Source: DASQUK01 sp035641315 | GTDB lineage: Bacteria > Actinomycetota > Acidimicrobiia > Acidimicrobiales > VFJN01 | Assembly: GCA_035641315.1 (NCBI GenBank) | Contig: DASQUK010000244.1 | Coordinates: 45,920-109,919 of the forward strand | Direction of reading: 5' to 3' | Length of the DNA stretch: 64,000 bases | In this document: piece by piece, positions 32,590 to 40,361 of the stretch | How the letters are laid out: each line of letters opens with the position of its first letter | How positions within the stretch are numbered: the stretch's first letter is position 1 | Program-made: the position numbers and the translations under genes | Notes under the pieces: model-generated | The model's input: only the letters and a program-made list of their open reading frames with translations | The model's database searches: none | Told to the model about the DNA's origin: nothing

Positions 32590-33332
32590 TAGACGCGCAC
32601 TGTCGTCCGCCAGCGCTCCAGCAACATTGCGTCGCCGAACACGTCGCAGCGCTCGGCCGGCACGCGGTTGTACAGCAACAGCAGCAGGTCAGACGCCGTG
32701 CCGCGCACGGCCACGTCGCCCTTGGCGTGGACATGCTCCACCGCCAGTCCCTCGGGACCGATGGTGACCAGCCACTCGCCCTGGCCAGCCTCGTCGCTTG
32801 GGACGTCGGTGGCATGCAGGTGCATCGTCCGGCCGGCGGCCTCGTCGGCCAACTCCTGCGCTCCCCGCCACGGCACGATCACTGCGAACAGCTCGTCCAC
32901 GCCGTCCAGCGCCAGGTCGGTGCCAACTGGCCGGGCATCACCGACCGCGGTCTCGGCGTCCCAGCGGTGCACGGCGGTCTCTACGGCCATGCGCCGGGGC
33001 CAGAAGATCGCCGGCTGGTCCCCGGCCCACGTCGCCACCGTGGCGCCCGGCTCGGGCTCGCCCGCCTTGTCGAGGGCGGCGAGCAGCTCGTCCAGGCCGG
33101 CCCGGGCCCAGTCGACGACGACCGCGCCCTCAGGCGCCCGGGGCAGCTCGCGGGACCCGTCGCCCGCCACCCAGCTCGCCGTCCTGCGGTAGACCCGGCC
33201 GACGTGGCCGACCAGGCGTTCCAGCGTCCAGCCCGGGCACGTGGGAACGTCGGCATCGAGGTGGCCCGAGGCGGCGGTGAGCAGGTCGTCGGCGTCGCCG
33301 CGGAGCGAGTCGAGGTACGAAGCACGGTCCAT
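32589..33332 (-). CDS. Maleylpyruvate isomerase family (mycothiol-dependent/DinB-fold) protein
   Basis: A 247-residue DinB-like four-helix protein of the mycothiol-dependent maleylpyruvate isomerase family. The start at ATG 33332 (MDRASYLDSLRGDADDLL) is chosen over the more distant one at 33356. The N-terminal MDMPI region has VPTCPGWTLERLVGHVGRVY, typical of the family, and metal-site-like AVETAVHRWDAE. The C-terminal SCP2-like part includes LLLYNRVPAERCDVFGD. Many members have no known substrate. It supports a mycothiol-using actinobacterium. It is divergent from corA with a 29-bp gap, so the promoters must be very close. Confidence 0.85.
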   Translation of the reverse strand: MDRASYLDSLRGDADDLLTAASGHLDADVPTCPGWTLERLVGHVGRVYRRTASWVAGDGSRELPRAPEGAVVVDWARAGLDELLAALDKAGEPEPGATVATWAGDQPAIFWPRRMAVETAVHRWDAETAVGDARPVGTDLALDGVDELFAVIVPWRGAQELADEAAGRTMHLHATDVPSDEAGQGEWLVTIGPEGLAVEHVHAKGDVAVRGTASDLLLLLYNRVPAERCDVFGDAMLLERWRTTVRV

Positions 33333-33361
33333 CCACCCATCTTGGGCCAGAATCACGCCCG

Positions 33362-34336
33362 GTGATCATCGATAGCGCGGTCTACAGCAAGGGCGTCCGG
33401 CGACCCGGTCCGCTGGACCTGACCGACGCGCTCGAGGCGGGCCGCAGCAACGACGAGAGCTTCGTCTGGATCGGCCTCTTCCAGCCGACCGAGGACGAGT
33501 TCGATGCGGTCGCCCGCGAGTTCGAGCTCCATCCCTTGGCGGTGGAAGACGCCGTCCACGCCCACCAACGCCCCAAGCTCGAGCGCTACGGCAACTGCGT
33601 GTTCTTCGTGCTCAAGACTGCCCGTTACGACGACGCCGCCGAGGCGATCCAGTTCTCGGAGATCCAGCTGTTCGCCGGCGAGGGCTTCATCGTCACCGTG
33701 CGTCACGGCGAGGCCAGTCCCCTGAAGTCCGTGCGGCAAGCGCTCGAGGCCGACCCCGAGCGCCTGGCGCTCGGCCCCGTCGCCGTGGTCCACGCCATCG
33801 TCGACCGGGTCGTCGACGACTACTCGCCGGTGCTCGACGGCCTCGACAACGACATCGCCGAGATCGAGGCCGAGGTGTTCTCCCCCGACCGCACCAACCC
33901 GGCCGTGCGCATCTACAAGCTGAAGCGCCAGGTCCTCGACCTGTACCGCAACATCGAGCCGGTGCTCGAGCCGTTGGAGCTGCTGCAGGCGAGCAAGTAC
34001 GCCATCGGCCGGGCCGACCTCGCCCACTACTTCCGGGACGTCAACGACCACGTGCGCCGGGCGGTGTCCCGCATCGAGATCCAGCGGGAGCTGCTTTCGG
34101 AGGTGCTCGACGTCAACCTGGCGCACATCTCGGTGCAGCAGAACGACGACATGCGCACGATCGCCGGCTGGGCGGCCATGGCGGCGGTGCCCACGATGCT
34201 GGCCGGCATCTGGGGCATGAACTTCGAGCACATGCCCGAGCTCGACGAGTGGTGGGGCTATCCCCTGGCGTTGGGCCTGATGGCCGTCGGCTTGGCGGTG
34301 CTCTATCGCACGCTTCACGGACGCGGTTGGATTTAG
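33362..34336 (+). CDS. corA: CorA family magnesium/cobalt transporter
   Basis: A 324-residue CorA-type channel starting at GTG 33362. A long cytoplasmic domain (residues 1-260) contains HPLAVEDAVHAHQRPKLERY and a long helix region (LKRQVLDLYRNIEPVLEPL). Two C-terminal transmembrane helices follow, the first (IAGWAAMAAVPTMLAGI) ending in the selectivity motif YGMN/GMN, here GIWGMNFEHMPEL. The protein ends with a short basic tail. It assembles as a pentamer in the membrane. The stop TAG is itself the first triplet of the 162-bp inverted repeat that follows. Confidence 0.95.
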   Translation: MIIDSAVYSKGVRRPGPLDLTDALEAGRSNDESFVWIGLFQPTEDEFDAVAREFELHPLAVEDAVHAHQRPKLERYGNCVFFVLKTARYDDAAEAIQFSEIQLFAGEGFIVTVRHGEASPLKSVRQALEADPERLALGPVAVVHAIVDRVVDDYSPVLDGLDNDIAEIEAEVFSPDRTNPAVRIYKLKRQVLDLYRNIEPVLEPLELLQASKYAIGRADLAHYFRDVNDHVRRAVSRIEIQRELLSEVLDVNLAHISVQQNDDMRTIAGWAAMAAVPTMLAGIWGMNFEHMPELDEWWGYPLALGLMAVGLAVLYRTLHGRGWI

Positions 34337-34495
34337 TGCCGTGACCGCAAACGTTTGCGCCCGCCACGCCGGCCAGGATCGCCGCTCGCGGCGTCCTCCT
34401 CCTCACCTGGGGGCCTACCCAGGCTTCGTCGTCGTCCTTGCGAGCGACGATCCTGACTCGCCGTGGACGGGCGAACGTTCACGGTCACGGCACTA
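34334..34495. repeat. 162-bp imperfect inverted repeat between corA and phosphatase gene
   Basis: The left arm starts TAGTGCCGTGACCG (34334-34347) and the right arm, read in reverse complement from 34495, starts with the same 14 bases. Homology continues inwards: AACGTT, then CCAGGATCGCCGCTCGC on the left versus TCAGGATCGTCGCTCGC on the right, towards a centre near 34414. The gap between the convergent corA and IMPase genes consists almost wholly of this element. It could be a small non-autonomous mobile element or a strong bidirectional terminator. Confidence 0.8.
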
Positions 34496-34500
34496 GGTCG

Positions 34501-35274
34501 TCACCGCAGGAGCGCGAGCAGCTCGTCATGGACCCGGCCGTTGGTGGCCACGCCGCTGCCGCCGCCGGCGTCCTCGCGGCCGTCGATGGTGGTGAACCGG
34601 CCGCCGGCCTCGGCGAGGATCACCGGCATGGCCGCCACGTCGTAGAGCTCCACGTCGGGATCGACCATGGCGTCGGCCCGGCCGGTCGCCACCAGCGCGT
34701 AGCCGTAGCCGTCCCCCCAGGTGCGCAGGTGGCAGCCGGCGTGCTTGACCGCCAGCAGCGCCCGGTCGGGCCAGTGGCTGTAGCTGCTGCTCATGAGGTA
34801 TGCGCGGTCGAGCGCAGGCGTGTCACTGACCCGGGCGGGGCGGCCGTCGCTCCAGCAGCCGAGGCCCCGGCCGGCGTACACCACCTGGCCGAGCGCCGGC
34901 AGCCCGATGACCCCGATGGCGGGGCCGTGGGCGTCGTGCAGTGCCAGTAGCGTCGAGTACAGCGGAACGCCGCGGGTGAACGCCTTGGTGCCGTCGATGG
35001 GGTCGACGATCCAGCGCCGGCCCGAGCGACCCACGGTCTCGGGCTCCTCCTCTCCGAAGACGCCGTCGTCTCGGAAGCGGGCCGCGATCCGGTCCCGCAC
35101 CAGGCGCTCCGCCGCCCGATCGGCGGCGGTCACGGGTGTGCCGTCGGCCTTGCTGTCGACTGCGAGGTCGGGCGACCGGAACCACCGCAGCGTCACCTCG
35201 CCTGCCGCCCGGCCGACGTCGACCGCGAAGTCGAGCAGCGCACGCTCGACGGGCGGCGGCGCGGCACCGGGCAT
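34501..35274 (-). CDS. Inositol monophosphatase family phosphatase (HisN-like)
   Basis: A 257-residue Mg2+-dependent phosphatase. Metal-site motifs are complete: DGTPVTAADRAAERLV (first aspartate and threonine), FGEEEPE, WIVDPIDGTKAFTRG and, near the C-terminus, VELYDVAAMPVILAEAGG. Substrates in actinobacteria include histidinol phosphate (HisN), inositol phosphate and PAP. The phrase SDGVFGEEE/FRDDGVFGEEE type is close to histidinol-phosphatases, but no histidine genes are nearby. The ATG overlaps the fabZ stop as TGATG, making it the last gene of the fab operon. Confidence 0.88.
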   Translation of the reverse strand: MPGAAPPPVERALLDFAVDVGRAAGEVTLRWFRSPDLAVDSKADGTPVTAADRAAERLVRDRIAARFRDDGVFGEEEPETVGRSGRRWIVDPIDGTKAFTRGVPLYSTLLALHDAHGPAIGVIGLPALGQVVYAGRGLGCWSDGRPARVSDTPALDRAYLMSSSYSHWPDRALLAVKHAGCHLRTWGDGYGYALVATGRADAMVDPDVELYDVAAMPVILAEAGGRFTTIDGREDAGGGSGVATNGRVHDELLALLR

Positions 35275-35732
35275 CAGCCCGATCCCGTGCCGCCGGTGCC
35301 GTTGGCGCCCGGCGCCGGGGCCAGCACGAAGAACAGCCGGGCCTGGCACGCCACCTTGCCCTGGACCGTGGCGCGACCCTGGCCCCAGCCTCCCCGGCCG
35401 GAGAGCCGGTCCATGGTCACCTCGAGCACCAGCTCGTCGCCGGGCCGGACCTGGCGACGCCAACGCACGTCCTCCACGCCGCCGAACAACGGCAGTGAGC
35501 CCGCGTAGCGCTGGTCGGACAGCAGCGCCACGGCGCCGGCCTGGGCCAGCGCTTCCAGCTGGATCACCCCCGGGAGGACGGGGTTGCCGGGGAAGTGCCC
35601 CGCGAGGAACGCCTCGGCGCCCGTGACCCGGTACCGGGCCCGCACCCGCTCGCCGGGCACCAGCTCGTCGACCACGTCCACGAACCGGAAAGGCGGCCGG
35701 TGGGGGAGCAGCTCGACGGGGTCAGTGGTCAT
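35274..35732 (-). CDS. fabZ: 3-hydroxyacyl-ACP dehydratase FabZ
   Basis: A 152-residue hot-dog-fold enzyme removing water from 3-hydroxyacyl-ACP. It starts MTTDPVELLPHRPPFRFVDV and has the catalytic histidine region GHFPGNPVLPGVIQLEALAQ, with AFLAGHFPG preceding. The C-terminus carries a glycine-rich extension GANGTGGTGSG not typical of the family. It overlaps the fabI 3' end by 11 bp. It is part of the FAS II operon. Confidence 0.94.
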   Translation of the reverse strand: MTTDPVELLPHRPPFRFVDVVDELVPGERVRARYRVTGAEAFLAGHFPGNPVLPGVIQLEALAQAGAVALLSDQRYAGSLPLFGGVEDVRWRRQVRPGDELVLEVTMDRLSGRGGWGQGRATVQGKVACQARLFFVLAPAPGANGTGGTGSG

Positions 35733-36534
35733 CCGGCCGCCGGTCCGACGCGACCTCCCCGCTGGCCAGAGCCACGGCGTGGACCCCGCCGTCGACGTGG
35801 ACGATCTCGCCGGTCGTGGACGGGAACCAGTCCGACAGCAGGGCGACGCAGGCCCGGGCCACGGGCTCGGGGTCGCGCACGTCCCAGCCCAGCGGCGCCC
35901 GCTGTCCCCAGGCGGCCTCCATGGCCCCGAACCCGGGGATCGAGCGGGCGGCCAGCGTCCGCAACGGCCCCGCCGCAACCAGGTTCACCCGCACGCCCCG
36001 GCCGCCGACGTCGCGGGCCAGGTAGCGGCACGTCGCCTCCAGCGCCGCCTTGGCCACGCCCATCCAGTCGTACGCCGGCCATGCCTGAGCGGCGTCGAAG
36101 TCGAGGCCGACCACCGATCCGCCCGGAGGCATGAGCGGCAGCAGCGTCTCGGTCAGCGACTTGAGCGAGTAGGCAGAGACGTGGAGAGCGGTCGCGACGT
36201 CGTCCCAGCCGGCGGCCAGCAGGCCGTCGTCCTGGCCCAGGCACGCCTCGGGGGCGAAGCCCACTGCGTGCAGGGCGCCGTCCACCTTGCCCCAGCGCCC
36301 GCCCAGCTCCTCGGCCAGCGCCGCGTGGTGCGCCGGGTCGGTCACGTCCAGCTCCACCACGTCGGGCGGCGCTGGCAGCGTCCGGGCCACCCGCTCGGTG
36401 AGCCGCATCCCCCGCCCGAACGAGGTCAGCACCAGCTCGGCCCCCTGCTCCTGGGCGAGGCGGGCGACGGCCGCTGCGATCGAGTCCTTGGTGAGCACGC
36501 CGGTGATCAGGAGCTTCTTGCCGTCGAGCAGCAT
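35722..36534 (-). CDS. fabI: Enoyl-ACP reductase FabI/InhA type
   Basis: A 270-residue short-chain reductase that completes each elongation round. It starts at ATG 36534 (MLLDGKKLLITGVLTKDSI), the typical FabI N-terminus with an I-TGV-LTKDSIA nucleotide-binding loop. SFGRGM, the Y-x6-K catalytic pair in YDWMGVAKAALEATCRYLAR, and GPLRTLAARSIPGF are all present. Length and motifs match the mycobacterial InhA branch, the isoniazid and triclosan target class. Preceded by the carboxyltransferase gene with a 32-bp gap. Confidence 0.94.
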   Translation of the reverse strand: MLLDGKKLLITGVLTKDSIAAAVARLAQEQGAELVLTSFGRGMRLTERVARTLPAPPDVVELDVTDPAHHAALAEELGGRWGKVDGALHAVGFAPEACLGQDDGLLAAGWDDVATALHVSAYSLKSLTETLLPLMPPGGSVVGLDFDAAQAWPAYDWMGVAKAALEATCRYLARDVGGRGVRVNLVAAGPLRTLAARSIPGFGAMEAAWGQRAPLGWDVRDPEPVARACVALLSDWFPSTTGEIVHVDGGVHAVALASGEVASDRRPDDH

Positions 36535-36566
36535 GGTGCGGTCGTCCTCGAATCCTCGTCCCCGGT

Positions 36567-37964
36567 TTACAGCGGGATGTTGTCGTGGCGGCGGGGTCGC
36601 AACCGCTCTCGCTTGGCCGCCAGCGCCACCAGCGCTCCGGCCACGGCCCCGCGGGTGTCTGCCGGATCGATCACCTCGTCGACGTAGCCCCGCTCCAGTG
36701 CCGCGGTGGGCGAGAGGTGGATCGAGTCGTACTCGGCCTCCAGCCGGCGGCGGTGCGCTTCCCGCTCGTCGTCGGTGGTGGCGGCGCCCAGCGCCCGGCG
36801 GTGCAGGATCTCGACCGCGCCCTTGGCGCCCATCACCGCGATCTCGGCGCTCGGCCAGGCCAGCGCGCAGTCGTTGCCCATCGACTTGCAGTCCATCACG
36901 ATGAACGCCCCGCCGTAGGCCTTGCGCAGCACCACGCACACCCGGGGCACGGTGGCCTCGGCGTAGGCGAAGGCGAGCTTGGCGCCGTGGCGGATCATGC
37001 CCCGCCACTCCTGGTCACGACCCGGCCGGAAGCCCGGCGTGTCGACCAGCGTGACGATGGGGAGGTTGAAAGCATCGCAGAAGCGGATGAAGCGGGCGCC
37101 CTTCTGCGATCCCTCGATGTCGAGGGCGCCCGCCAGCTGGTTGGGCTGGTTGGCGAGCACGCCCACCGGCAGCCCGGCGACCCGGCCCAGCCCGGTCACC
37201 ACGCTGGCGCCGAAACGGGCCCGCAGCTCGAGGAAGGCCTCGTCGTCGACGACGTCGGATATCACCCGGCGCACGTCGTACGACGCCCGGCCGTCGGCGG
37301 GCACGCTGGCGGCGGCGCGCCGGGTGGGCCGGTCGGCAGGGTCGCTCGACGCCACGGCGGGCGGCGCCTCGCTGTTGTTGGGCGGCAGGTGGTCGAGCAG
37401 GTCGGCGACGAGGTCGAAGGCCTCGTCGAGGTCGTCGGCCACCACGTCGGCGACGCCGGTGCGGGCGCCGTGCACCCACGCGCCGCCCAGCAGGTCGGCC
37501 TCGAGCGTGGCGGAGCCGGTGATGCGGGCCGACGCCCCGGCACCGTTGACGAAGGCGGTGGCCCGGCCGGTCATGACCACCACGTCGGCCAGTCCCAGCA
37601 CGAGCGCCGCGCCGCCCAGGCAGGGCCCGTCGACCACCAGCACGGTGGGCACCAGTCCGGACGCCCCCGCCAGCGCCCGGGCCAGCGCCCCCCAGCCGTG
37701 CAGCGACGCCAGGCCTGCGGCGGCGTCGACGCCGACGCCATGGAGGACGCCCACGATGGGGACGCCGGCGTCGACGCCGGTTGCGATCGTGCGGGCGATC
37801 ACCTCGGTGTCGGCCTGGACCGGCGCGCCTCGGAACCAGGCGACCGGCCGGTCAACCGGCAGCCACTCCGTGTGGCCCACGCCGGCCTCGACCGTTCCCG
37901 GCCGGCCCCGCCCGACGGGAAGGCGGGCGAGGGGGGTGTCCCGAGGTGCGACGGCGGTGCCCAT
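36567..37964 (-). CDS. Acyl-CoA carboxyltransferase (AccD/PccB-like)
   Basis: A 465-residue crotonase-superfamily carboxyltransferase with two lobes, an N-terminal part (LVVDGPCLGGAALVLGLADV) and a C-terminal part (LPIVTLVDTPGFRPG, VVLRKAYGGAFIVMDCKSMG, VMGAKGAVEILHRR). These are characteristic oxyanion-hole segments of the carboxyltransferase C-lobe. Within the fab operon it most likely makes malonyl-CoA. No biotin carboxylase gene is nearby, and the biotinyl-like protein at 41575 lacks a lysine, so the partner must be encoded elsewhere. Confidence 0.87.
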   Translation of the reverse strand: MGTAVAPRDTPLARLPVGRGRPGTVEAGVGHTEWLPVDRPVAWFRGAPVQADTEVIARTIATGVDAGVPIVGVLHGVGVDAAAGLASLHGWGALARALAGASGLVPTVLVVDGPCLGGAALVLGLADVVVMTGRATAFVNGAGASARITGSATLEADLLGGAWVHGARTGVADVVADDLDEAFDLVADLLDHLPPNNSEAPPAVASSDPADRPTRRAAASVPADGRASYDVRRVISDVVDDEAFLELRARFGASVVTGLGRVAGLPVGVLANQPNQLAGALDIEGSQKGARFIRFCDAFNLPIVTLVDTPGFRPGRDQEWRGMIRHGAKLAFAYAEATVPRVCVVLRKAYGGAFIVMDCKSMGNDCALAWPSAEIAVMGAKGAVEILHRRALGAATTDDEREAHRRRLEAEYDSIHLSPTAALERGYVDEVIDPADTRGAVAGALVALAAKRERLRPRRHDNIPL

Positions 37965-38006
37965 TGACGTGCCGATCAGTGGGCCATCACGTCGACCACT
38001 GGGCCG

Positions 38007-39320
38007 TCACGCCGGGCCGAGCACCAGAGCGGCGTTGTGGCCGCCGAACGCGAACGACGTCGACACCGCCGGCGCCACGTCGACGGCGCGGGGCTCGCCG
38101 GCCACCACGTCGACCGGCAGGTCCGTGTGCCGGTGGTTGGCGGTGGGGGGGACGAGGCCGCGCGCGGCCGCCAGCAGCGCCGCGACGGCCTCCACCGCCC
38201 CTGCGGCACCGATGAGGTGGCCGGTGACGCCCTTGGTCGAGGTGACGGGCACGGCGCCGGGACCGAAGACCTTGGCGATCGCCGCCGCCTCGGCGTCGTC
38301 GTTGTGGGGTGTCGACGTGCCATGGGCGTTGACGTGGCCGATCGCCCCGGCGGCGACGCCGGCGTCGGCCAGCGCCATCTCGATGGCGGCGACCGCGCCG
38401 GACCCGTCGTCGAGGGGCGCGGTGATGTGGTGGGCGTCGCAGGTCATGCCGTAGCCGAGCAGCTCACCGTAGATGTGCGCGTCCCGGGCCACGGCGCGCT
38501 CGTAGGGTTCGAGCACCACGAACGCTGCACCCTCGCCCATCACGAAGCCGTCACGGTCATCGTCGAAGGGGCGGGAGGCGGCCGAAGGATCGGGGTTCTT
38601 GCTAAGCGCTCCCATGCGGGCGAACGCGGCCATGGCGACCGGGCTCACGCACGCCTCGGTGCCTCCGCACACGACCACGTCGGCCATGCCGTCGCGCACG
38701 AGCCGGGCGCCCTCGCCGATGGCGTTGGCTCCGGTGGCGCAGGCGGTGGCGACGGCCAGGTTGGGGCCGGTGAAGCCGTGGCGGATGGCGACCAGCGCCG
38801 CAGCGGCGTTGGGCATCATCATCGGCACCAGGAAGGGGCCGACGCGGCTGGGTCCCTTCTCGGCGTAGCCGACGATCTGATCCTCGAGGGTGCGGATGCC
38901 GCCGATGCCCGACCCGGCCACGACGGCACAGCGCAGCGGGTCGGCGCCGAGGTCGTCGGGTGATGGGGCGGGGACGAGCTGGTCTGGGGCGGTCCCGGCC
39001 GTCCCGTTGGTGCCTGTGGCGTCGGTCAGCGCGTCGGTGGCGGCGGCGACGGCCAGCAGGGCGGCGCGATCGGTGCGACGCACCTCCTTGGGCCCGACGT
39101 AGGGCACGGGGTCGAAGTCGCGCACCTCACACGCGAAGCCCACGGAGTGTTCGGAGGCGTCATACAGCGTGATCGGTCCGGCAGCCGGCCGGGCGGCGAG
39201 CAGCGTGTCCCACAGCTCGTCGACGGTCAGGCCGGCCGGGGTCTTGACCCCCAGCCCGGTGACGGCGACGCGCGGTCGCCCGCGGTGGTCGGTTGCGTCC
39301 CCAGCCACCGCGGCGGTCAC
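38007..39320 (-). CDS. fabF: 3-oxoacyl-ACP synthase II
   Basis: A 437-residue condensing enzyme. The active-site cysteine is in VATACATGANAIGEG, the histidines are in NAHGTSTPHND and KGVTGHLIGAAGAVEA, and the C-terminal NSFGFGGHN-type loop is TSFAFGGHNAALVLG. It extends acyl-ACP with malonyl-ACP. Its start overlaps acpP by 4 bp, so acpP and fabF are translated together. It includes a low-complexity GTNGTAGTAPD insertion near residue 105. Confidence 0.95.
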   Translation of the reverse strand: MTAAVAGDATDHRGRPRVAVTGLGVKTPAGLTVDELWDTLLAARPAAGPITLYDASEHSVGFACEVRDFDPVPYVGPKEVRRTDRAALLAVAAATDALTDATGTNGTAGTAPDQLVPAPSPDDLGADPLRCAVVAGSGIGGIRTLEDQIVGYAEKGPSRVGPFLVPMMMPNAAAALVAIRHGFTGPNLAVATACATGANAIGEGARLVRDGMADVVVCGGTEACVSPVAMAAFARMGALSKNPDPSAASRPFDDDRDGFVMGEGAAFVVLEPYERAVARDAHIYGELLGYGMTCDAHHITAPLDDGSGAVAAIEMALADAGVAAGAIGHVNAHGTSTPHNDDAEAAAIAKVFGPGAVPVTSTKGVTGHLIGAAGAVEAVAALLAAARGLVPPTANHRHTDLPVDVVAGEPRAVDVAPAVSTSFAFGGHNAALVLGPA

Positions 39321-39568
39321 GCCTTGGCGGCGCTGGCCGCCAGGATGAGGTCGAGGGCGTCGCCCACGGTGCGCACGTCGCCGAGGTCGTCCTCGGGGAT
39401 GGTGACGTCGAGGCTGTCCTCGAGCTGCATCACCAGCTCGACGAGGTCGAGGCTGTCGGCGTCGAGATCCTCGGCGAACGACGCCTGCTCGGTCACCTGG
39501 TCGGGTTCGACCGACAGCACGTCGACGGCGGCCGTGCGGAGGGCCTCCAAGGCGGCGGAACGGTCCAT
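39317..39568 (-). CDS. acpP: Acyl carrier protein
   Basis: An 83-residue ACP with the phosphopantetheine serine in EDLDADSLDLVELVMQLED. It is acidic and standard in length. It sits between fabG and fabF, the usual order in many FAS II operons. Confidence 0.96.
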   Translation of the reverse strand: MDRSAALEALRTAAVDVLSVEPDQVTEQASFAEDLDADSLDLVELVMQLEDSLDVTIPEDDLGDVRTVGDALDLILAASAAKA

Positions 39569-39620
39569 GGTGGGTCCTTTCGTGGTGGTTTCGGGGAGAC
39601 GGGAACGGACGGGCAGTGTG

Positions 39621-40361
39621 TCAGCGGCCCATGCCGAGGCCGCCGTCGACCGGCACGACCGCGCCGGTGATGTACGACGCCGCGTCGGAGCACAGGAAGG
39701 CGACCACGGCGGCGACCTCGTCCGGCGTGCCGAACCGGCCGATGGCGGTGGCGTCGGCCAAGGCCTGGCGGCGGGTGTCGGGCAATGCTTCGGTCATGGT
39801 GGTGGTGATCGGGCCGGGCTCGACCACGTTGACGGTGATGCCCCGAGAGGCGACCTCGCGGGCCACCGAGCGCGACAAGCCCACGAGGCCGGCCTTGGCA
39901 GCGGCGTAGTTGGCCTGGCCCGGCGATCCGGTGGCGGCGACGATCGACGACACGGTGACGATGCGACCGTAGCGGGCCCGGATCATGGGCCGCAGCGCCC
40001 GGCGGATGGCGTGGAACGGGCCGCTGAGGTCGGTGTCGAGCGTGTGGCGCCAGTCGTCGTCGCCCAGCTGCACGGTGAGCTTGTCGCGGTTGGCCCCGGC
40101 GGCGTTGACCAGCAGCTCCACCGGGCCCCACGCGTCCTCGACGGCGGCGAAGGCGCCGTCGACCACGCCCGGGTCGGTGACGTCGACGTGCACCGCCAGC
40201 GCGCTGCCGCCCGCCTGCCCGATGGCCTCGACGACCTTGTCGGCGGCGCCGGCCGAGCCGCCGTAGCCGACGGCGACCCGGTGGCCGTCGGCGGCGAGGG
40301 CGTGGGCGCAGGCGGACCCGATGCTCCCGGACGCCCCGGTCACCAGCGCGATCCGTGTCAT
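39621..40361 (-). CDS. fabG: 3-oxoacyl-ACP reductase
   Basis: A 246-residue short-chain dehydrogenase starting at ATG 40361, with NADPH motif VTGASGSIGSACAHALA, the NAG-like LLVNAAGANRDKL, the catalytic S-Y-K set in VTVSSIVAATGSPGQANYAA and AKAGLVGLS, and the C-terminal VVPVDGGLGMGR. Its start overlaps the fabH stop (ATGA). It reduces 3-oxoacyl-ACP in fatty-acid elongation. Confidence 0.94.
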   Translation of the reverse strand: MTRIALVTGASGSIGSACAHALAADGHRVAVGYGGSAGAADKVVEAIGQAGGSALAVHVDVTDPGVVDGAFAAVEDAWGPVELLVNAAGANRDKLTVQLGDDDWRHTLDTDLSGPFHAIRRALRPMIRARYGRIVTVSSIVAATGSPGQANYAAAKAGLVGLSRSVAREVASRGITVNVVEPGPITTTMTEALPDTRRQALADATAIGRFGTPDEVAAVVAFLCSDAASYITGAVVPVDGGLGMGR

